56,380 nucleotides of DNA from Plantactinospora mayteni (lineage in GTDB: Bacteria; Actinomycetota; Actinomycetes; Mycobacteriales; Micromonosporaceae): NCBI RefSeq assembly GCF_016862935.1, contig NZ_BONX01000069.1, forward strand, positions 1-56,380. Reading direction: 5' to 3'. Both the position numbers and the translations under genes were made by a program. Positions 1 through 6,388 of this stretch are shown one piece after another. How positions within the stretch are numbered: position 1 is the first letter of the stretch; every line of letters begins with the position of its first letter. The notes below the pieces were generated by a model. The model did not search any database and was not told the origin of the DNA. It saw nothing but the letters and a program-made list of their open reading frames with translations.

Positions 1-64
1 AAGTCCGGGCCATAGGCGGAACCGGGAGCTCGTTGAGCTGCCGTCGCGGTGAGTAGAGCTTTCG

Positions 65-304
65 GTGGTTCGCTTGCCGGACGACATACGCGAACTCGGC
101 GAGAGGATCGACCGACTCCGCCAGGAGAAGGCACGTGCCATCGACGCTCAGGACTTCGACGCAGCCACCGAGACTCGCAGCGCGGAGAAGGACCTCCTTC
201 GTCGACGGCTCGACCGGATCCGTGAGTGGTCGAGCCAGGTCGACGCCGTGACCCTGGCCCAGGAGTTCGTCACGCTGCACGATCGGATCCGCCGGAGTCG
301 TTGA
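65..304 (+). CDS. Small UVR-motif-like coiled-coil protein
   Basis: A 79-aa, highly charged, helical protein. Residues about 14-50 resemble the UVR motif of UvrB/UvrC and ClpC-type proteins: a helix with EKARAIDAQDFDAA, a short break, then a second helix rich in Arg/Lys (EKDLLRRRLDRI). In the family this motif is a protein-protein contact element. Here it stands alone without nuclease or ATPase domains, so I infer an adaptor role, not a repair enzyme. Start is GTG at 65 with only a weak purine stretch upstream. It has no clear operon partner; the next gene is a lipoprotein 160 bp downstream. Function is unknown. Confidence 0.6.
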   Translation: MVRLPDDIRELGERIDRLRQEKARAIDAQDFDAATETRSAEKDLLRRRLDRIREWSSQVDAVTLAQEFVTLHDRIRRSR

Positions 305-465
305 CGGCGATCACCGCCGAAACGCGGTGGGATAGAACGACCCCTCGGGAAGACCCACTGGGCGGCACTGGCCTGGCCAGGGTGTGCGGTGAGCACGCAG
401 GGTGGCCTCTTCCTGGGAGTACTGGGACCAGGCTGTCGGCGGACGGGATACCTACCGTGGTCGAC

Positions 466-924
466 ATGGCGAATTCGAGACCAGGGGCTCTGTTCAGCGC
501 GGCGTGCGGCGTCCTGTTGCTCGCGGGTTGTTCCGCCGAGGCAGGCAGCGGTGGTGCCGCTTCCGACGACGCGGCGCCGCATGGCGGTCCGGCGTCCACG
601 CCTTCGGCCACTGCCGCACAGACTGCGACGCCACCGGCGGGGGCCGGTGACGTGTCGCCGCACCCGTACGTCGGGATGTGGGTGACGGCCGACGGCCACA
701 TCCGGCAGATGCTGCTGGCGAACGGCCGGTACGACGAGGCCCGTGGCGAGCGGGAGAGCGCCTACACGGGTTCCTACCAGGTCGTCGGGACCCGGATCGA
801 GTACGTCGACGACACCGGATTCAGCGCGGACGGCACCTTCGACGGGGACGTGCTGCACCACGCGGGATACGTCTTCTACCGCGAGAGCAGCGACGCGCAT
901 CGGCAAGCTAGGGAGGAACGATGA
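466..924 (+). CDS. Lipoprotein with Atu4866-type domain
   Basis: A 152-aa protein. The N-terminus is a lipoprotein signal: positive start, hydrophobic stretch, lipobox LLAGC with lipidated Cys22. A low-complexity Ala/Ser/Thr/Pro linker follows (about 25-65), then a C-terminal domain of about 75 aa with the pattern PYVGMW..DG..RQ.L..GRYDEARG....YTGSY, ending GDVLHHAGYVFYR. This is the Atu4866-like fold, whose function is unknown. The ATG at 466 is chosen because it gives a correct signal peptide; longer starts would add out-of-character residues. The same domain recurs at the C-terminus of the protein at 2435-3163. The stop overlaps the next start as ATGA, so the two genes are probably translationally coupled. 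Confidence 0.8.
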   Translation: MANSRPGALFSAACGVLLLAGCSAEAGSGGAASDDAAPHGGPASTPSATAAQTATPPAGAGDVSPHPYVGMWVTADGHIRQMLLANGRYDEARGERESAYTGSYQVVGTRIEYVDDTGFSADGTFDGDVLHHAGYVFYRESSDAHRQAREER

Positions 925-1457
925 TGAAGGACAGTGCCACGCAGCACAGCCGGCGGGTGCTCCTGACCGCAGGAGTCGCCGGTGGACTGACGGCCCTGGC
1001 CGGGGCTGGCGCGGCCTCGGCGGCCCCTGCCGAGCGGGCCGGCGGGCGCGGCCCCGGGAAGCCGGGCGAGGAGGGCCGCAACCGGGCGGCGGTGTTGCAT
1101 GCCTTCGCGCGACAGAACGCGGGTGGCGACATCTACGAGATCCTCCACGACGACGTCCGATGGACGATCGTCAACGGTCGCACCTACACCTCCAAGGCCG
1201 AGTTCCTGGCGGAGGGGTCGGCACCGATCCTGGACCGGCTGGCGTCGATCCTCAGGATGACGATCAAGGACATGTGGACCGACGGTGACACCGTGATCAC
1301 CCGGTTCGAGGGTGACGCGACGGCCACCGACGGCGTCGACTACCACAACGAGTACTGCTGGATCTGGCAGATGCGAGGCGGCAAGGTGGTGCGTTGCCAC
1401 GCCTTCCTGGACATGATCGCGGTGCGGGAACTCATCGAGCGCGTCGAGCTGACCTGA
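921..1457 (+). CDS. Tat-exported SnoaL/NTF2-like protein
   Basis: A 178-aa protein. The N-terminus has a twin-arginine signal (SRRVLL followed by an Ala/Gly-rich hydrophobic stretch ending near ASAAPAER), so export as a folded protein is expected. The rest has the cone-shaped SnoaL/NTF2-like pattern: an initial helix (NRAAVLHAFARQNAGGD), DDVRWTIVNG, SKAEFL, and late strands DTVITRFEGDA and EYCWIWQMRGGKVV. This fold serves as polyketide cyclase, isomerase or ligand pocket, and the specific substrate cannot be read. It is coupled to the upstream lipoprotein by an ATGA overlap and has a good ribosome site (GGGAGGA at 911-917). The pair may work together outside the membrane. Confidence 0.8.
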   Translation: MMKDSATQHSRRVLLTAGVAGGLTALAGAGAASAAPAERAGGRGPGKPGEEGRNRAAVLHAFARQNAGGDIYEILHDDVRWTIVNGRTYTSKAEFLAEGSAPILDRLASILRMTIKDMWTDGDTVITRFEGDATATDGVDYHNEYCWIWQMRGGKVVRCHAFLDMIAVRELIERVELT

Positions 1458-1478
1458 ATCGGCGGTACGAGCCCGGGG

Positions 1479-2306
1479 TCAGCGGAGCCAGCGACTGACG
1501 GCCAGGGTGCCCAGCAGCCGCAGTGCCTCGGCGCTGCGGCTGTGCGGCTCCGCCCGGTACACGATCAACTGCTGGCCGGGCACGTCCCGTACGTCGAACG
1601 CGTGGTATGACAGCGTCAGTTCGCCCACCGCGCCGTGCCGGAACGTCTTCGCTTCGTGCGTCTTGCCCTGCACGTCGTGCCGCCCCCACAGCCTGCGGAA
1701 CTCCGCGCTCGCGGCGCCCATCTCCTCGACCAGTTCCCGCGCCCGCCGGTCGTGCGGGTCATGGCCGAGGGCCAGGCGCAGGTTCGCCACGCACGCCTCG
1801 GCGGCGCGACGCCAGTCGGCGAAGAACGTCGTACCGGCCGGGTCGAGGAAGGTCATCCGGACGAGGTTGTCCGCTTCGGTGAAGTCCGCGTAGAACGCGT
1901 CGGCCAGCGCGTTGCCGGCCAGCAGGTCGAGTCGCCGGTCGATGACCACGGCCGGGGTGTCCGGCCAGGCGTCGAGCAGTTCGCGCAGGCTCTGCCCGAC
2001 CTGTGGTCGAGCGGGGGTCGGCGCGCTGCCGGGCGAGAGCCCGGCCAGCCGGAAGAGGTGGTCGTGGGCGTCCGGCCCGAGGTCGAGCGCCCGGGCCACG
2101 GCGGCCAGCACCGACGACGACGGGTTGCGCTCGCGGCCCTGTTCGAGCCGGGTGTAGTAGTCGACGCTCACCCCGGCCAGCACCGCGACCTCTTCGCGCC
2201 GCAGCCCGGCGACGCGCCGGGTGCCACTGGAGACGAGGCCGACGTCGCCCGGGGTCAACCGGGCGCGTCGGGCGGTGAGGAACGCCCCGAGCGCGGTCGT
2301 CGGCAT
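1479..2306 (-). CDS. XRE-family regulator with MmyB-like ligand-binding domain
   Basis: A 275-aa DNA-binding regulator. Residues about 8-70 form the XRE helix-turn-helix (LGAFLTARRARL, then GLRREEVAVLAGVSVDYYTRLEQGR). This combination is typical of actinobacterial regulators with a C-terminal MmyB-like PAS-type pocket, here about residues 100-270 (for example AFYADFTEADNLVRMTFLDP). In the family the pocket binds small hydrophobic ligands, and the regulator usually represses a divergent gene. The ATG at 2306 is chosen because it starts directly before the HTH. It is divergent from the amidohydrolase-related operon at 2435, with a clear dyad between them at 2341-2359. I infer it controls that operon and itself. 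Confidence 0.88.
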   Translation of the reverse strand: MPTTALGAFLTARRARLTPGDVGLVSSGTRRVAGLRREEVAVLAGVSVDYYTRLEQGRERNPSSSVLAAVARALDLGPDAHDHLFRLAGLSPGSAPTPARPQVGQSLRELLDAWPDTPAVVIDRRLDLLAGNALADAFYADFTEADNLVRMTFLDPAGTTFFADWRRAAEACVANLRLALGHDPHDRRARELVEEMGAASAEFRRLWGRHDVQGKTHEAKTFRHGAVGELTLSYHAFDVRDVPGQQLIVYRAEPHSRSAEALRLLGTLAVSRWLR

Positions 2307-2340
2307 GCCACCAACGGTAACCGCGCGGGTTCCGGCCAGG

Positions 2341-2359
2341 CAGGGTGCCTCACACCCTG
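2341..2359. promoter_or_regulatory. Likely operator of the XRE regulator
   Basis: A perfect 7-bp inverted repeat, CAGGGTG and CACCCTG, separated by five bases (CCTCA). It lies in the 128-bp gap between the divergent XRE regulator (start 2306) and the gene at 2435. Position and symmetry fit a dimeric helix-turn-helix operator for both directions. Binding is inferred. Confidence 0.6.
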
Positions 2360-2434
2360 GTTCGGTCCGGCCTGGCTGCCGACTCCGCCGCCGGTGACGG
2401 TGGGAGCACGAACCCCAACCCCAGGAGGTACGCC

Positions 2435-3163
2435 ATGAGCAGCCCGATGCTCGACGAGGCGGTACTGGCGGAGATCGCCGGGAACACCGCCGACCGGCAC
2501 CGGCCACTGATGTTCGTCAACGCCGCCATCCACACGCTCGACCCGGTGATCGGTGACTTCCCCGCCGCCGACCTGTTGATCGGCACGAACGAGATCGTCG
2601 CGGTCGGTACCGGCCTGCACACCGCGGCCGAGGACGACGGCGCGATCGTGGTCGACTGCACCGGTCTGGCCATCGTGCCTGCGGTCATCGACGGTGTCGC
2701 CGTCGCCGGCCTGCGTGTTCGTCCGGCCGACCGGGTCGGCGCGCTCACTCCCGGAAACCCGGCCACCTTCGCCCTGGTCGCCGGCCCGACCTCCGGCAGA
2801 TCCGTGCTGGAGATGATCGTCTGGCGTCCGGAGCAGGCCGCCGCGATCGTCGTCGACGGCGAGATCGCGCTGGTCAACGGCCGCCGACTCACGCCCGCTC
2901 CGATCGAGCCCCAGCCGGGACCGAGGTCGATCGAGAGCCCCTATCTGGGCATGTGGATCGACGAGACCGGTTTCCTGCACCAGGAACTCACCGCCGACGG
3001 CCGGTACGACGAGACGCGGGGCGGTCGGCCGCACGCGTACCAGGGGGCGTTCTGGATCGACGGCGACCGGATCGTCTACCGCGACGACCTGGGTTTCTGG
3101 GCGTACGGCCGGTTCGTCGACGGGGTGCTTTACCACGCCGGTTACGTCCTGCGCCGTCGGTGA
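2435..3163 (+). CDS. Barrel-less amidohydrolase relative fused to an Atu4866-type domain
   Basis: A 242-aa protein in two parts. Residues about 20-80 (FVNAAIHTLDPVIGDFPAADLL...IVAVGTGL) align by eye with the N-terminal composite domain of the amidohydrolase encoded next door. Residues about 100-155 (RVGALTPGNPATFALVAG...IVVDGEIALVNGR) align with that enzyme's C-terminal composite domain. The whole metal-binding TIM barrel, including the HxH motif, is absent. Residues about 168-242 are an Atu4866-type domain like that of the lipoprotein at 466. The frame is open and has a strong ribosome site (CCAGGAGG at 2421-2428), so it is probably expressed. No catalytic activity is expected; a binding or scaffold role with the downstream enzyme is possible. 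It could also be a decaying gene. Confidence 0.75.
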   Translation: MSSPMLDEAVLAEIAGNTADRHRPLMFVNAAIHTLDPVIGDFPAADLLIGTNEIVAVGTGLHTAAEDDGAIVVDCTGLAIVPAVIDGVAVAGLRVRPADRVGALTPGNPATFALVAGPTSGRSVLEMIVWRPEQAAAIVVDGEIALVNGRRLTPAPIEPQPGPRSIESPYLGMWIDETGFLHQELTADGRYDETRGGRPHAYQGAFWIDGDRIVYRDDLGFWAYGRFVDGVLYHAGYVLRRR

Positions 3164-3188
3164 GCGCAGACAGCGAAGGGGGAGCCCG

Positions 3189-4526
3189 ATGATGTTGTTC
3201 AGCGGCGGCACGGTCGTCACCATGGACCCGGCCATCGGCGACCTGGAACGGGGTGACGTGCTGGTCCGTGAGGACCGGATCGTCGCGGTTGGCCCGGACC
3301 TGCGGTCGCATCCGGAGGCGGCGGGCGCGACCGTGATCGACACGACCGGCCGGATCGTCAGCCCCGGATTCGTCGACACGCATCGGCACGCCTGGCAGGC
3401 GCAGATGCGCCGCAGCATCCCGGACGTGACCGACCTGGGGGCGTACGTGATGTCGACGCTGGCCGGGATCGCGCCCGCGTACACGCCGCACGACATGTAC
3501 GTCGGCACCCGGCTCGCCGCGCTCACCGCCCTCGACGCCGGCATCACCACGATGCTCGACTTCTCGCACAACTCCCGTACGGCAGCGCACTCGGACGCGG
3601 CGATCCGGGCGCTGGTCGACACCGGCATCCGGGGCGTACACGCGTCGATGAGACCGCACTTCGGTGAGTGGGACCGCCAGTGGCCCGGCGACCTGGCCCG
3701 GTTGTGCGGGGCGTACCAGGGGACGAACGGCGGGCTGGTGACCCTGCGCCTGGCGGCGTTGGCCACCGACGAGATCGCCGGCCCGGCCCTGGCCTACGGG
3801 CCGGAGTTGGCGGCCGTCGCGCGCGATCTCGACCTCGGTGTCAGCGTGGACGCGGTGTTCGGTATGCCGTCGTCGGCGGCGATCCTGCGCTGGGCCGCCG
3901 ACGGGCTGCTCGGCCCGGACCTGACCCTGATCCACGCCACGGGCCTCACCTCGCAGGCGTGGCAGGCGATGGGCGACGCGGGGGTCACCGTGTCGCTGGC
4001 ACCGACCTCCGAGGCGCAGATCGGCCTGGAGACGGCGGTACCCGCGATCGACGAGGCGCTGGCCGTCGGTATCCGGCCCGGACTCAGCATCGACGTGGAG
4101 GTGGCGCTGGCCAGCGACATGTTCACGCAGATGCGTACCCTGCACGCGATCCAGCGGATGCGTGCGGTGAACGCCGCGTACGGCACGGACACCACGCCGG
4201 ACCGGATCACCTCACGCGACGTGCTGGACTTCGCCACGGCGCAGGGCGCCCGGACCAATGGACTCGGTGACGTCACCGGTTCCCTCACCCCCCGCAAGCA
4301 GGCGGACCTGCTGGTCGTCGCCGCCGACGACATCAACACGATGCCGCTCAACGACGCGGTCGGCACGCTGGTGCTCGGGGCCGACGCCCGCAACATCGAG
4401 ACCGTCGTGGTGGCCGGCCAGGTGCGCAAGCGGAACGGGCAGCTCGTCGGCGTGGACATGGACGAGCTGCGCCGGCAGGTGACCGAATCCCGCGACGCGA
4501 TCCGCAAGGCCGTCGCCAAGGATTGA
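3189..4526 (+). CDS. Amidohydrolase-superfamily enzyme (TRZ/ATZ/8-oxoguanine deaminase-like)
   Basis: A 445-aa cytosolic metal-dependent hydrolase. It has the N-terminal composite domain, then strand-1 metal ligands DTHRHAW (His65, His67), a strand-6 His (LIHAT, His249) and a strand-8 Asp (SIDVEV, Asp302), then the closing composite domain (ADLLVVAADD...). The family removes amino or chloro groups from purines, triazines and similar rings. The strand-5 position that normally carries a His reads GVSVDAVFG (Asp221), an unusual substitution that could change metal use. The start is ATG at 3189 after AAGGGGGAG; ATG 3192 is an alternative. It lies 25 bp behind the barrel-less gene and probably shares its transcript and XRE control. 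Substrate unknown. Confidence 0.85.
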   Translation: MMLFSGGTVVTMDPAIGDLERGDVLVREDRIVAVGPDLRSHPEAAGATVIDTTGRIVSPGFVDTHRHAWQAQMRRSIPDVTDLGAYVMSTLAGIAPAYTPHDMYVGTRLAALTALDAGITTMLDFSHNSRTAAHSDAAIRALVDTGIRGVHASMRPHFGEWDRQWPGDLARLCGAYQGTNGGLVTLRLAALATDEIAGPALAYGPELAAVARDLDLGVSVDAVFGMPSSAAILRWAADGLLGPDLTLIHATGLTSQAWQAMGDAGVTVSLAPTSEAQIGLETAVPAIDEALAVGIRPGLSIDVEVALASDMFTQMRTLHAIQRMRAVNAAYGTDTTPDRITSRDVLDFATAQGARTNGLGDVTGSLTPRKQADLLVVAADDINTMPLNDAVGTLVLGADARNIETVVVAGQVRKRNGQLVGVDMDELRRQVTESRDAIRKAVAKD

Positions 4527-4901
4527 TCTCGGCAGTACGACGGATTCGCGCCCTCGGCGGGCATGGCCTTGGCCGACGCGATCAGGACAGGCGTGACGCA
4601 GCCCCCTCGCGGGCAGCGTCACACCTGCCGTCGTGCAGTCGAGCTGCGTATCCCCGCTGAGCTGCGTCGCCGTTCCGACTGACGCACCGGTCACCCCGGG
4701 CGACCTCGACCGGCCCGTCCACATGCACACCCTCGGGTGCCAGAGCACCGGGGACGCCGAGTCGCTGCGTTACGACTTGTCGGCGACGTACGTGCCGCGC
4801 CCGGTGAACCGGCTCCGCGAGCAGGTCTGCGAGCTGAACGTAGAACGCCACCCGGGACATCTCGTCAACCATGAGAGGCAACGTCCAGCCGCCGTCTCAG
4901 C
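4527..4901. other. Gap without recognisable gene
   Basis: I see no reading frame with family features here. The stretch lies between the end of the amidohydrolase operon and a transposase relic and may contain more eroded element sequence. Confidence 0.4.
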
Positions 4902-5192
4902 CTATCGAGCAGCCACACCGCTCCGATCGAGCGGGAGTCGACGACCTCCAGCGCAGCCGTCTCTATAGCCAGGCCCGCCCTCCACGCCTGCCTCGTCGCC
5001 GTCGTCGCCGAAGTGCTTGTTGATCGACGCGGCGAGCCGGCGCAACCCGTCGATGTCGACCTGGTCGACGCGGCCCAGGCTCATCAGCACATCGGGTTTG
5101 ACCCTGCCGTCCACCCGACGGTTGTGCGCCAGGGCGACTTAGCGCTCGACGCTGCCATCGGCGTTGGTCCGCGACGTGGATCGCAAGTACAT
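4902..5192 (-). pseudogene. N-terminal relic of an IS1634-like DDE transposase
   Basis: Read from an ATG at 5192 on the minus strand the frame gives MYLRSTSRTNADGSVER, then a TAA stop (5141-5139), then VALAHNRRVDGRVKPD, VLMSLGRVDQVDID and GLRRLAASINKHFGD. This is the conserved start of IS1634-type transposases, where the stop replaces the usual Tyr of ERY. Past HFGD the frame continues about 30 residues without similarity I recognise and ends at 4902; the catalytic DDE region is missing. The gene is therefore dead by both nonsense mutation and truncation. No terminal repeats are visible. Confidence 0.65.
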
Positions 5193-5536
5193 GACCACGA
5201 AGGAACCACATCACCACCACTGGCAGCACAAGACGTGAATCTCCAGTCGTGTTACTACACATTCCATCCCGCAGGCCCAACCACAGCCATCCGCGAGCTC
5301 TTGACCCGCACCGGGACAGAACCAATCAAGCTCGTGTCTCTACGAACTGCGGAACTCGGGTACCAGGCACTTTCCGTCGAACCACCAGCCCGGGTCACCA
5401 CCTTCGACCCCCACCAGCCAGGATCACACTCCAGCAAGAGGGCGTAGACACACAACCCTCCCGCGACGCGCATCAATCTTCGCTGCTCGGCACCCAGATT
5501 CCGATGATCGTTTAACTACAAGCTGCGGAACCCGGG
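5193..5536. other. Gap without recognisable gene
   Basis: This stretch lies between the transposase relic and the end of the TetR gene. No frame shows family features. Its base composition is slightly less GC-rich than its surroundings. Confidence 0.4.
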
Positions 5537-6190
5537 CTAGACATCGGTCTGACCCACCTGTTGGTCCGGCGGTTCGAGGAGGCGCTGCAGCAGCAACAAG
5601 CCGCCCTTGAGGTCGGCGCTCTGGTCGAGCAGCCACTGGGTGCTGAGGCCGTCGGCCGCCGCGAGGACGAGCGAGGCCGCCTCCTCCAGGGGGATGTCCG
5701 ACCGGACGGTTCCCGCCGCCCGGCCTTCCTCCAGAAGGGTCACGATCTTTCCCCTCAGGTCGGCGTACCGCTCAGAGAAGTGCGCCCGGGAGCGGTCGTT
5801 GCCGGCCTCCAGCGCGTGGGCCACCATGCTGTTCAGCAGGGCCATCAGCCCCGGTACCCGCATGCTGTGCTCGGTCGATCGATGGATCAGGTCGACGAAG
5901 GTGCCATCGCCGTCGTACGGGGCGTCGAGGAAGCGGCGGTCGTACTCCCGCAGCACCTCGATGAAGAGCTGCTCGCGGGTACCGAAGTGGTGCTTGAGCA
6001 CCGGATGCGTCACGCCGATCGCCTCACCGATGGCTCGCAGCGAGGTGCCCTCGAACCCCAGCCTGTCGTAGACCGCCAGCACCTCGTCGATGATCTGCTG
6101 CCGCCGGGCAAGCCCCTTGGCGTACGGTCCCCGCTTCGGTGACCTCCCCTGCCTACTGGGCGGGATGCCCCGTGGATCCCGGTCGGTCAT
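5537..6190 (-). CDS. TetR/AcrR-family repressor, divergent from an MMPL exporter
   Basis: A 217-aa regulator. A basic lead (SPKRGPYAKGLARRQQ) precedes the TetR helix-turn-helix at about 30-80 (FEGTSLRAIGEAIGVTHPVLKHHFGTREQLF). A helical ligand-binding and dimerisation domain follows. In the family, ligand binding releases the repressor from an operator beside an efflux gene. The start codon at 6190 is preceded by GGAGG at proper spacing. It is divergent from the MMPL transporter at 6389, and a 22-bp dyad at 6259-6280 lies between the two starts. Control of both genes is inferred from this arrangement. The inducer is unknown. Confidence 0.88.
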   Translation of the reverse strand: MTDRDPRGIPPSRQGRSPKRGPYAKGLARRQQIIDEVLAVYDRLGFEGTSLRAIGEAIGVTHPVLKHHFGTREQLFIEVLREYDRRFLDAPYDGDGTFVDLIHRSTEHSMRVPGLMALLNSMVAHALEAGNDRSRAHFSERYADLRGKIVTLLEEGRAAGTVRSDIPLEEAASLVLAAADGLSTQWLLDQSADLKGGLLLLQRLLEPPDQQVGQTDV

Positions 6191-6258
6191 GGCATACCTC
6201 CAAGGCGATCGGCCGGCCGGTGGAACGCGGCCAGCTCGATCCTATGACTACAGCCACA

Positions 6259-6280
6259 AAAATATCCATCCGGATATTTT
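6259..6280. promoter_or_regulatory. Palindromic TetR operator candidate
   Basis: A perfect inverted repeat of 9 bp (AAAATATCC and GGATATTTT) with a four-base centre (ATCC), in the divergent interval between TetR and MMPL genes. It is strikingly AT-rich against the GC-rich background. It could overlap promoter elements of both genes, which fits simple occlusion. Confidence 0.7.
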
Positions 6281-6388
6281 CAGGCTACCGTCTCCTTCAA
6301 ATGATCGACCGATCGCCGGGTGCTCCGCCGGCTCGCGCCGCGAGCACCCACAGCGAGACCTGGTCACAGGCACGCAGGAGGAGACGGC

